Source: Litsea cubeba (Eukaryota > Streptophyta > Magnoliopsida > Laurales > Lauraceae). From it: a DNA stretch of 64,000 nt. Location: positions 1 through 64,000 of the forward strand of contig WHSA01000342.1 of the NCBI GenBank assembly GCA_012931725.1, given 5' to 3'. The position numbers and the translations under genes are program-made. Under the pieces are notes generated by a model. The model worked only from the letters and a program-made list of their open reading frames with translations, searched no databases and was not told the DNA's origin. This document shows positions 1-10,750 of this stretch, one piece after another; the first letter of the stretch is position 1; the number at the start of each line of letters is the position of its first letter.

Positions 1-2102
1 CAAGAGGATCCCCAGCCCAATCTGCATCCGAAAAGGCTGTAAGATGTAAGAAAGCGGCCAGGTTGAATATGAAGACCAATTGTAAAGTGCCCTTCAAATA
101 GCGCAGGATGCGTTTCAAGGCAACAAGGTGATGGTTGGTAGGGTGATGCATATGCTGACAAGCTTGGTTTACAGCAAAGGCAAGGTCTGGGCAGTGAATG
201 TGAGGTATTGGAGTGCCCCAGCAATACTGCGATATAGTGTAGGATCTACTGAGGTGGAATTCGAATTAGTAAGAACAACATCTTTGTAACAGCATGGAGA
301 CCCAATAGGCTTGCAATTGATCATGGAGGTGCGCTGCAGAAGATCCTTGGTATACTTTGTTTGTGAGAGAAATAGACCACGAGAGGTATAGGACACCTCA
401 ATACCCAGAAAATGGTGAAGACGACCCAGATCTTTCATCTCAAACACTTGACTAAGCTGATGAATCAAGTGTGAAATGTAAGATTTATCATTCCCTGTGA
501 GTATCAGATCATCAACGTAGAGAAGAATGATAGTGATTGAGTTGTGGCGATGACGAAGGAACAAAAAGGATCAGCATATGTAGGCACAAACCCCAGACTG
601 AGAAGAGGAGGAAAAATCTCTCAAACCAAGCACGAGGTGCCTGTTTAAGCCCATATAAGGATTTGTGAAGCTTACATATGTGATGAGGAAAGGCGGGATC
701 AACAAATCCAGGTGGCTGGACCATGTAGATGTCTTCATTGAGAATGCCATGGAGAAACGCATTTGTAACATCAAGCTGTTGAAGATACCAGTGATAATGG
801 ACAGCAAGAGAGAGGATAATCCGAATGGTAGAGTGCTTCACCACAGGGCTGAATGTCTCTGTATAATCAAGACCATGTTGTTGATGAAATCCTTTGGCGA
901 CAAGACGAGCCTTGTGTCTAGAAACAGAACCATCAGGATGATGCTTGAAATTGAATACCCATTTACAACCAACTACATTTTGTCTGGTGTGGAAGGAACT
1001 AATGACCAGGTGCCTTGGCGTTGAAGGGCAGAGAACTCTTCTGACATAGCACTGCGCCATGCTGGGTACTTAGCTGCTTCAGTGTAACTAGAGGGTTCAA
1101 CAGATTCATAGTAGTGATTAGAAGGGAGCTGAACAGGGTGTTTAGTGGAAAGAAAGATCTTCTTTTTGCTAATGCCAGACTTTAGCCGAGTGACCATAGG
1201 ATGGGCATTGGAAGAGGAAATACCTGGGGGAGGCTGTGGAGTAGTAAAAGAGGTTTGTGAGGGAGGAGGTGTGGTGTGATGATCAGTAGGAGGGTGAATT
1301 GCAATAGTAGGTGGGGGTGAATGAAGTGGCAGGGAACTCATAGAGGGCGTCTGGAGTGATGAGGTTGATGGGACTGATGAAGTGGATGGTGTAGAAGAGA
1401 TGGTTGCTGTAGGTTGTATGGGAGGACATGAGGGAAGGGGAACTGTCATAGGAAAGGGACAAATATTGGTGCTGGTCCAAGGACAGAGGAAGAGGCAGGT
1501 GATGTAAAAGGGCCAAGAACAGAGGAGGGGGTGACAGAGCTGAGCCATTGAAAATGGTGTAAAGGGTGTAGTGGAGGAAATGGCTGGTGGGGAAAGTGGG
1601 AGGACTAGAGAAAGGGAAATCAGTTTCATTGAAAGCCACATGTCTGGATAAAAAAACACGACCAAAATTCATATCCAAGCATCTATATCCTTTGTGATTC
1701 AGGCTATACCCAAGAAAGACACAGCGCCTTGTTTTAGGTTCCAATTTGTGAAGGTTGTATGGCTTAAGCCAAGGATAGCAAGCACTGCCAAAGACGCGAA
1801 GTGAAGAGTAATTAGGTGGCTGATGGAAAAGTTTTTCCCAGGGGAAACATTATGCAACTGTCGAGCAGGTAGTCTGTTAATAAGATATACAGATGTTGCA
1901 AAGGCTGCAGTCCAAAACTTGATTGGCATCCCTGCATTGAAAATAAGTGTAAGACCTGTTTCAACTAAGTGCCTGTGCTTGCGTTCAGCGCAGCCATTTT
2001 GTTCAGGTGTGTATGGACAGGACACCTGATGAGTAATCCCATTTGAGCGCAGTAAGGATTGAAACCGATGGCTTAGAAACCATAGAGTAAAGTGAGCCAG
2101 CT
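1..2102 (-). mobile_element. Ty1/copia pol pseudogene (integrase, RT, RNase H)
   Basis: Decayed copia polyprotein read right to left; RE1-like by its reverse-transcriptase motifs. Integrase C-terminal half lies at about 2102-1700 (YTPEQNGCAERKH motif), then the GYSLNHKGYRC-type region, a Pro/Ser/Thr-rich linker (about 1600-1200), RT (1060-512: GCKWVF, KARLVAKG, DVTNAFLHG, YGLKQAPRAW; then LLYVDDLILTGND at about 530-490) and the start of RNase H (SDADWAGD at positions 1-60). The reading frame switches at least four times (near 1740, 1660, 1060 and 565), so it cannot make one protein. RNase H runs off the left edge. The integrase homology stops near 2102 and no gag, protease or LTR follows. Family assignment is secure; the lineage within copia is not. 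Confidence 0.93.
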
Positions 2103-3289
2103 ACCAGTACCTTTCAAAAGATCATCTTCTTCCTCTTCTTTCAATACAAAAGCAATAAAAAAAAACAAATGTAAATAAATAAAACATCATCTTTCTATAC
2201 ATCAATACCCTTTTCCGACGTTTTCTCCTAAGCCAAGACAATTCAATTCAGCTCAATATTTATTTATATTCAAAAGATGATCATATAAAAGCATTTCCCT
2301 CCATTGTCTTATCTTGTACAAGGTAGGAGGGAAAATTCGTGACTCAAACTCGTCTCATCCAACAACATAAAAGACTAAGGTCAGGTCAACAGGAAAACTT
2401 AAAAGCGAGAACGCTTTTTCAAATGATTTAAAAAAAAAATATTTAAAATGAACCAAGTACTTACAAATAAAAATAGAAAGTTACATAGATTCGTAACAAT
2501 TCAAATTAGTTAATGTAAATATATAGTTATTCACATGCAAGAACATTAATATATGAAATATATATATATATATATATATATGATGAGTCAGGCCCAAATG
2601 ACCCAACCCATGAGGATGACTCAGGTCAGAATAGCCCAATGAGCCAAGGTCCAAGCCCACGAAGAGACCAAGTCAGGGCAGCCACGTTGCTTTGGAAGCA
2701 GTCCCGCTCCTACCATTTTACTACTCTTGTATTCCTCTATCTCAACTTATTGAGGAAGTAAAACACCACAGGCATTTTGACGTAGGTCATTTTGACCGAA
2801 CCACTATAATCCCTTTTTCTCTTATTAATTTACTGCATTTATTACTTTATTACTTGACCTGTGGTGTCCGAAACCCAATTTTGACATCATTAATATATAT
2901 AAATATATATAACAATAAAGAAAATGCAAGACTATACTATATAATTTGTTAGTTCAAATGTTGAAGGTTAAAGATCAAATATAAGTTTCAAACTACTTTC
3001 TAGACATCATTTTTAATTATTGGCGGCAAGCCTTGTGCATAATTATTTAAAAATAAATATTAATTATTTAAAATTAGATTTACCTATAAAATTAGATTTA
3101 CCTCCCTAACTCTTCCGTCAAAATGAGATGACTCGAGAGTTAGCTTAGAGAGCTTTGCAACCTTGATATTGAGCAAAGAATTCTGGCCTTGGAGCATTTG
3201 ATTAAGAGAGATTTTTTAATAATTCCAAGAGTCGCAAAACAGCCTTGGTCCATATTTGCATAAAAATTGCCAATGTTCAAAATTCTATT
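2103..3289. other. AT-rich spacer with a TA microsatellite
   Basis: No gene recognised. A perfect TA repeat lies at about 2557-2581. The stretch after it (about 2582-2900) is less AT-rich and has the look of a decayed LTR piece, but there is no partner copy in the window, so this is only a suspicion. Confidence 0.5.
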
Positions 3290-3340
3290 TCACAGCGCGC
3301 TCATCTTCAATCCACGTATTATAAATTCTTTCCAGCCAGC

Positions 3341-3545
3341 TATGATGTACCAAAGTGCCAGCACCACTCAACCAAGAGCATATTGGGAGATGAAGCTCAA
3401 TTACATCTGAAGCTCAATTACATTTTTGGATTATTCGAAGTGCCCGTCATGATGTACCAATGTGCCAATACCACTCAACCAAGAGCACAATGGCAGTTGA
3501 AGCTCTAGAACCACTCAACCAAGAGGCTCAATTACATCTTAAGCT
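3341..3545 (+). repeat. Imperfect tandem duplication, about 108 bp period
   Basis: The stretch around TGATGTACCAAAGTGCCA (3341-3380) returns about 108 bp later (3449-3488), and the core ACCACTCAACCAAGAG occurs a third time near 3511. The short ORFs across it follow from the repeat and match no protein family I recognise. Confidence 0.75.
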
Positions 3546-3550
3546 CGAAG

Positions 3551-3564
3551 TGTGTATGTGTGTG

Positions 3565-3622
<58 letters not shown>
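3551..3622 (+). repeat. Compound microsatellite (TG)n(TA)n(GA)n
   Basis: About 14 bp of TG repeat, about 20 bp of TA repeat and about 35 bp of GA repeat lie back to back. ORFs that read YIYIYI and REREREREK across it are artefacts of the repeat. Confidence 0.95.
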
Positions 3623-4735
3623 TATTTCCTTTTTGTGGGTGTGGGGAATGACTTTCATAAAACCCTTAAAAGTTTGGAGCCAAGGATTAAGGGGATAAGG
3701 GAAACCACACAAGTAAGACCACATCCATATCTGATCCCCACCGACCACATCCGCATCTGATCCCCACCTCCTTAAGATGTTTAATGCCCAGGAGGACCCA
3801 ACAAGGCATAGCATTCCATGGCAGGAGAAAAGGCTACAATAAAGGGGTTTTTACCAGCAAAAAGGGACTAAATTCATAAGTAATATCTTGAAGAGGAAAA
3901 AAAAAATACTTAAATGACCCATCTGGTTTTGTAAAGTCAACATGGGCTGCACTAATTTCCTACCCTCGAAAGTTAGGCGATCACATTCTTTCTTAAATTG
4001 AAAGGCTGAAATTTTAGTCTTTGCAGCAGCGGAAATAGATATAGTGGCTCACGCAGAAGTGCTTGTGATAGAGCTGCCAACTACAACCTAACACAGACAG
4101 AAAGTAAAATATAGACCAAAAGAACAATAAAAAATTGTACTTGGGTAAATCTTACTATATTCAAAAAATTTATCAAAGCTTGTGGGGGGTACTGAATGTA
4201 AAAGAGCATGTAAGAAAACTGTCCAGGGCACAAATAAATGGTCCATATGGGGCACACTTTTTTTTTTATGATAACGCTATGGGACACATTATAGAATGGT
4301 ATTTCACTCTAAACAGCTGAGCAAAACAAGGTGGGCTTAATGTGGAAATTCAGTTGGGTTTTTGGAGGATTTGATTCACCTCTCGATCAATCTTACCTTC
4401 ACTGGTGAGACAGCTTCCATAACAGAAAAGTGGTCCTTTATCTTGGTACCATCAGCTGCTTCCAATGTGGCTTCCAAGAAGAATTCCATGATATAGCCTG
4501 TTCCTTCAAACGAGATAGGAATGAATTCCCCAGATAGGGAAAGTATCTTGTACACACCCTAAACACAATTACGTTAGCAGATTGGTCATTAGATTGAGTA
4601 TAAAGCATCACAACATAATAAAATTAAAAAAAAAATTATTATAGAGGTGCCCTTTGAATTTATGTAGCCAATCCCAACATAGTTGGGAGAAAGAAAAATG
4701 GTCCTTCAACACCTGAATTTTACCTAGGAGTGTCA

Positions 4736-6795
4736 GATAACTTGTCAGATACCGCACCCCTAAAAGCCTCCGGAATGCCGCGCTTAATGATCAAAGACTC
4801 ATGCGATTTGAGCTATCCCACTTCTCAAAGTTCTTCTTTTCATCAGGAGAACTTTCAGCCGTAAGAGAAGCGGGTTGCTCAGTCCGTAGTGCAAGGTCTA
4901 GATCCATGCAGCCGAGAACAATTTCTATGTTCTCTTTCCAATCCTTAAAATTAGTCCCATTAAGCACAGGTATTGAGTTGATATTAGCAGATATAGTAGA
5001 AACACTTGCTATAAAGAGAACAAAAAATAAACAGACAAACAAGCTCATATTATTTACCAAATACGATAATCAACACATTCAAATAATGGTAAGTCTCATC
5101 TCAAGATACCTAGCACAGCATTAATATCAAGTCTTTGGACAGTAATATTAATTGTAAATGGTACTCTTGTGGTAGTGAGAGAACATTGACAATAATTTAT
5201 GTCAAATAATAAATCTATCTTTGGATCGATGTATTATTTACATGGAAAACCTGATAATCGTCACATGTTTATCACCACGGGTGTGTATGCAATTCGGCCA
5301 AGTATTAATCTTCCTTTGGGCCGACTAAGACCCGCATGAATTTACATATACACAAACATCCAATATTCCTTATGAACAATCTACACAAGAGAGGTCACTT
5401 AGGTGACTTCTTGTTTCAATTAGCCCATTTAGAATGATGGACAATTTAATTTAACCAGAGAAGATATACCATAAAATATTTGAATTGGCTTTGAAGAAGA
5501 CCAATTAGTTCTCTCCAGATGTCACCACATACGAAAAACCAAAATTTATTATTATTATTATTATATTCCTTGGACCACCAATTTGTGTGCTCCCCCGGAC
5601 TACCATAGGACTCATCATCTTCCTCCACCCAAAAAACACATTCTGTAACAGAACAAAACAAAGGAAAAGAAAACAGAACCATTGCCTGGGATATTCAGGC
5701 TACTGGAATCATGGGACCCGCCGATCAAAAAACAAGATCAGGCTGTACCATCATGGTCGCCTTGGCCCTTATAAGATGATCTATGGTCCTGATTACCAGT
5801 GGGGACCCACCTGGGCCGCACGGTCTCCAAATAAAGATGGAAAAACTTCTTGATATAATACATACCAGATCGAGTGGGCCGGAAACAATAGATGATGATG
5901 GGTTGATAGCGACTGTTTGGAGTTTCAAACGCGCTAATGCTTGTGGAAGTGGCATGTCGACCGTCAACAGGATTGAATCCATTCATAGACGATCACCAAC
6001 ATGAATAAAAATCCAACGGAGCCAACAAGATATAAAATTGCTCATGTCCCAATGAAGTTAACCTTTTACACGTTTTCTGTCTTCATCCAAGTTTTGGCAC
6101 ATGTCTTTATGTAATTAAACAAGATCCATTGAATAAATAAAACAACAACAGAAATCTACTTGATGGGCGACGGCAACTTAATTAAACTTGATCCATGAAA
6201 AGAGACAAAAAAAGGATCCAACAACGACGCGCACGCAAATTAATAAAATATTTAAGAGAGGAGATCAAGTGCTTGAGATTTTGATTAGAAACAAAATACT
6301 TGATTCCCAATGGCTTAACATGGAGAGGGCTCTGATACCACTTGTTATAAAACAAGATCTAGATCTATGATCTAGAAAAACTTTAAACAACCAAGATCCT
6401 CCATGTCAAATCATCGAGAGATGTAAAGCGGAAAACATACCTTGATCCATTGTAGAAGTTACTCGCAGGTTGTTGATCTTCCAATCCAATATGGCTACCC
6501 AGAGAAACCCTCTTGATTCTTTCTGATGATGGGATGTCAGAGAGAATAGGAACTTACCATATGAATTGGGGACCATAACCCTAATATATAATAATGAGAT
6601 TTGCTAATTCTAATTTGTCCCCTCATCAAATTAGAATTAGTATTCTGGTATCTACACATTAATCCCATGACAATTATACCCTTAAGCCTTAAATCTTTAA
6701 GTCTTAATTAGATCACTTCAATTAGGCTTAACCAAAGATAGCATAACACATTTAATGGTAACATGTGTGGCCCCACATGATGGAATTTTCCAACA
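4736..6795 (-). mobile_element. Ty1/copia fragment: one LTR, PBS, leader and gag N-terminus
   Basis: Read on the minus strand: an LTR (6795-6343), a primer-binding site (6340-6328), about 1.3 kb of leader, then the start of a copia-type gag (about 5010-4740; motifs PVLNGTNFKDWKENIE and PDEKKNFEKWDSSNR). It stops inside gag at 4736, with no protease, pol or second LTR. The 5 bases TGTCA flank both ends (4731-4735 and 6796-6800), and the right arm shows the uninterrupted target sequence. A truncated element with an apparent target duplication is odd. Since TGTCAGATA also occurs again at 4744, chance or microhomology-mediated deletion is possible. Confidence 0.85.
6343..6795 (-). repeat. Copia LTR (453 bp)
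   Basis: On the minus strand it starts TGTTGGAAAATTCC and ends TTATAACA, i.e. TG...CA. It is followed two bases later by TGGTATCAGAGCC (plus strand 6328-6340), the standard plant initiator-Met tRNA primer-binding site. This makes it a 5' LTR of a leftward-reading element. Confidence 0.88.
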
Positions 6796-8054
6796 TGTCA
6801 GGTTTACATATTTTATCGGGCAATTATTCTTAGAAAATGAAGTTCTTGCTCGTGCATCATGATGCAAAAACTGTAATATTCACATAGAAAAATGGGCACT
6901 TCAGCAATTTGCACTGGTAGGAATACCTGTCCGGTAAAATTTAAAACTCAAACACCCTCACAATAACTTGGGAGGTCAAAGGACACCTGTATGGCAAACA
7001 TCCCAAAGATTAAATGAAACTTTATTGAGAATTCTTAAGCTGCAAGACATGAAAGTGGATTGAAGAGGATCGATTAAGGCAATCATCAAGCTGGGGCATG
7101 GTGCCTCCTATTGTGATGTCTTGTTCCAAAATAATTTGGGGCCTTCTTAAATCCAAGATATCACAAATTCTAAATACTCATGTATTGGCTCCTACATCAC
7201 TCGTCCAAACTGGAGTAAGGCCCACCATTGGATTAATATAATATATTCCACACAACTCTGACTTGTTTTTAGGCTTTCATTTTTTAAAACAGAATACCTT
7301 ATCGTAAGTAAAAGCCTGTGATCAATCCATTGAGTGCCGCATTTTTTGAAATTCTTTCACAAATAAGGTTTGTCCCTATATTAAATTTGCTAGGATTGCA
7401 CATAAATTCTAGGAGCAGCTTAATTCATACCGAGACAAAATAGCCTTGGAAAGGCTTTAAGGATCAAATCTAAAAATGAGACAACCACACATAATAAGTC
7501 CACTAATTATGAAGAGAGAGATAGGATTATCAAACCCGTGAAATGAAAGAACGACCGCCATCACGTTTTAGACTAATATTCGTAATGGAACCAGTGCCAG
7601 AAAGAACGTAAATGGTTTGGCGCCTATCACGAGCAAGTGATTCGATCCTGTGAACGACACTCTTGATAAAACAAAAGGGACAAGAACTATAAGAACAACA
7701 TAAAAAAAAAATTACAGCTGAAGTATAATAGACACCACATTCTTAACGACATCAGAAGAGTCTCAGTTAAACAATCAAAATCAACCTTGCAAAACCAAAG
7801 GAAGTAAGTTAAAAGCAGGCCACGATTAAAACTGTATCAATCTGAATCAAAATCATCCTAGAGAATTTTTGGAAACGTCACGCTTTCTGTTCATATCCAC
7901 ATCAAGCCCTCATTTGGAGATTGGGAAGAGGATCGTTACTCAGATATCTTAAAATCTGAAAGGAAATTATATATTCTCTGTATGCGCAGACTTATCTAGA
8001 TGTGAATATTGTTCACATATGGATGTGCAGACCCTCTGGTGGGTCTTACATGGA

Positions 8055-8425
8055 GGCCCATATTGGGTTAAAATTTATGTTGGCGCGTGACTTGCCATGC
8101 ATATAAGTGTAAAAAAAAAAGAAAAGAAAAAGAAAAACTCTTCTCTTATTCAAATGACAATAAACAAAAATGTTATAAAAAGAGTTGAAGAGAAGCCTAT
8201 GTGTTCCTCCTTTTAGGGAGGAAGTGAGCAATTTTGTTTTCTTTTCACATACATTAAAAAAGTGAAAAGAGGGTTTTTGTACACAATAGAAGGTAAAGCT
8301 CAAGTTAGTTGTTTGGGAAGAATTAATCGGTGGCTCTGTGGTATTTTCAACTTATTTAAGAGTGTTTTCCTTGTAAATTTAGTGTCTTCTTTTGATCTTT
8401 GCTCTGTTTATTTGGATATGATGAT
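8055..8425 (+). repeat. Direct repeat, copy 1 (probable LTR)
   Basis: Matches 10372-10750 in the same orientation, starting near AGGCCCATATTGGGTT and running through TTCAAATGACAATAAACAAA to TTTGATCTTTGCTCT. About 370 bp with small indels. Ends are blurred because other insertions abut it. Most likely one of two LTRs of a small or deleted retroelement. Confidence 0.7.
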
Positions 8426-8674
8426 TTGTTCCAGTTCGAGTTTGAATATTGTTATGACAGCTTTATGTTGATAGGTTGAGTGTGACACGGAACCCGATGG
8501 CCATGGATTCCGGGTCACAATGTCTTGTAAGCTTCCGCGAAATGTTTTGATGTGTTTGGGAATTTTGCCTTCCTCACACACGCGGATCCTGGGGAGAAGT
8601 ACAAATTTTTAATTAACCCCAAATCACGCTCCCCGAGATCGGATCGTTGCAGGATCCCGGTTTCGGGGCGAGAC
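8425..8674 (+). repeat. Gypsy LTR 3'-end fragment
   Basis: Related to the ends of the LTRs at 19.8-20.0 kb and 25.6-25.8 kb: shared blocks include GGTTGAGTGTGACACGGAA, a CACACGCGGATC block and a terminal GGTTTCGGGGCGAGACA. More diverged than those two are from each other. Confidence 0.65.
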
Positions 8675-9300
8675 AACAACAACCAATTACTATTGAACTA
8701 TTACAAGAACTCACAGCTCCTTTTCCCAGTCAGTACGTCGACCTAAGGAATGTAGTTGTTATTGCAAAACTCCTCACTGCCACGACTACTCGCCGCACAC
8801 CGCTTTCCATGCTTGATCATCCAATAACACCTTGAGAACCAAGATGCACAAATCTTTTACAAATAAGTAGAAGCTTTAAAACCTTCTAGAGCAAATCTTC
8901 GGCCCAATCTCTCAATGATAGCTCTAGAGAACAATGAATCTCTCTTAGGGTTTTCTCACTTCAGAACAAGAGAGAGCAACTTCTTGTGTGTCACTTTTGG
9001 GATGAGAGAATCACTTTTTTTATAGCCCCAAAAACGTGCAAGAGTCTTCTCATTGTATCCCAATCAGAATTGAAATCAGACTCAAATTAGAAGTATAAAC
9101 CGCACTGGGCTCTTTCTCTGTCCTGGGTTCGCTTTAGCGAACTGCTTCTTCGCTATAGCCAGTGTGTGTTCTGGAAAATGGCTCCCTTGGCTCCAAAACA
9201 CTTCAGACTTCGCTTCAGGTCTTCCGATGACTCAACCACGGTCCATTCTAAAAGAAATAGAAAAGTACAGCTCAAATGGACCTAGAGTTTTGTCCAACCC

Positions 9301-9990
9301 GTGAATCCCAACACAATGAAATTCCTAACAGACACACCAGATGATCTTAAAAAACCGAGACAAAAATTAGGGATCCTCCACACCTGTGATCGTGAGTCTC
9401 TGATGGTCATGAAAGAGACTACAACAACTACCGAAAAGAAATGGTTGCGAAATAATATTTTTCGCTCCAAAGGTACAGTCAATGGTTAAGCATACACGGT
9501 AGTGATTGATGGAGGTAGTTGCGAGAATATTACATCTCAAGATCTTGTGGATCACTTATACCTGAAGTGTTGATGCAGTGCGGTCCAAGAAGAAGAGGCC
9601 CCACTAAACGCTAAAGGTGTTGATCTTCGATTGATCGTTGCTGGGCTGCACCAAGTGCAAATGAGATATGTGTGTCCAGTCACTTTTTCTATTGGTGAAG
9701 ATTATAGAGATACGGTTTGGTGTGATGTGCTACCAATGGATAGTGGCGATATTTTATTGGGTCGCCCATGGATGTATGACAAGAATAGAACTAATGGCAT
9801 GCACAACAACACATACACATCCAAGCATGGTGGAAAGCAAGTCACAGTCCATCCAATAAAACCGGAACCACCAAAGACAGGATCAAGAGCCCGCTTCACT
9901 AAGGAAGCACTTCAAGTACACAATGTCTACAAAAAGCAACATCAATAAGAGTCGAGCTCGAGGTCAAACTCTTTTCCAACTTGAGGGGAA
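9301..9990 (+). pseudogene. Ty3/gypsy protease remnant
   Basis: One frame reads through a retropepsin-like region: IDGGSCENI (active-site type D-G-G) near 9503, then DILLGRPWMYD near 9748 and a basic linker ending at the TAA at 9946. In-frame stops at 9487 and near 9571 break it. It is joined directly to the last few codons of a gypsy polyprotein (NLRG just before 9990), so RT, RNase H and integrase have been deleted. A gag/pol remnant of a non-autonomous derivative. Confidence 0.8.
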
Positions 9991-10351
9991 TGATGCAGCA
10001 GCAACAATAGCCAACAAGAGACTCGTGGGCCACATTCGGGACCCAATAAAGCTTAAGGGATTTTTTTAATTGCTATTAGTTCTAATTTTAGGAAAGAGTT
10101 ATAATTAGGATAAGGTTTCTAATTTCAATAGGATTCTTATCTTACCTTGTTTCCTAATTTAATTAGTTTTCTTAGGGCCTAAGTTTCTTTTATTATATAT
10201 ATGGCATTGTGGAGATCATAATCTCAGATTTGGAGTTAATAAAATTTCCCTCGTGGGAATTATCGTTGGAGAGTGTTCTACTATGTGTGTTTTCTGCAGA
10301 AACCCTAATTTTGCTTGCGGCACCTGCGATCCTAACCCTAGGATTGCATCA
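9991..10351 (+). repeat. Gypsy 3' LTR (361 bp)
   Basis: Begins TGATGCA and ends TGCATCA, a perfect 7-bp terminal inverted repeat. A purine tract, TTGAGGGGAA, precedes it (9981-9990). It follows the protease remnant, as a 3' LTR should. No 5' partner is visible; the direct repeat copy 2 starts some 20 bp downstream. Confidence 0.8.
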
Positions 10352-10371
10352 TTGGGCCTTTTGGGGCCATC

Positions 10372-10750
10372 CTCATGTAAAGGCCCATATTGGGTTACAA
10401 TTTATGTTAGCTCGTGACTCGCATGTAAGTGTAGAGAAAGTTTAAAAAGAAAAAGGAAAACTCTTCCCTTATTCAAATGACAATAAACAAATAAGTTACA
10501 AAAAGAGTTGAAGAGAAGCCCTAGAAACCGAGCTGTGTTCCTCTTGTTAGTGAGGAAGTTAGCAATTTTGTTTACTTTCCACTTATATTAAAAAAGTAAA
10601 AAGAGGATTTTTGTACAAGAGAGGGTAATACTCAAGTTAGTTGTTTGGGAAGAATTGATCGATGGCTCTGTGGTCTTTCCCACTTATTTGAGTGTGTTTT
10701 CAATATAAATTGGTGTGTCTTCTTTTGATATTTGCTCTCTCTATTTTCCT
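10372..10750 (+). repeat. Direct repeat, copy 2 (probable LTR)
   Basis: Partner of 8055-8425. The two copies bracket about 1.95 kb that itself contains pieces of a different gypsy element, so the bracketed segment is not the original interior. Confidence 0.7.

Noticed and set aside
665..1024. 119-codon plus-strand ORF in the first kilobase
   Set aside because: It is the antisense of the copia RT coding region and has no family signature.
2692..2952. 86-codon ORF next to the TA repeat
   Set aside because: Hydrophobic AT-driven translation, no motif; surrounding sequence looks like decayed LTR.
3560..3760. ORFs with YIYIYI/RERERE repeats
   Set aside because: Direct consequence of the TA and GA microsatellites.
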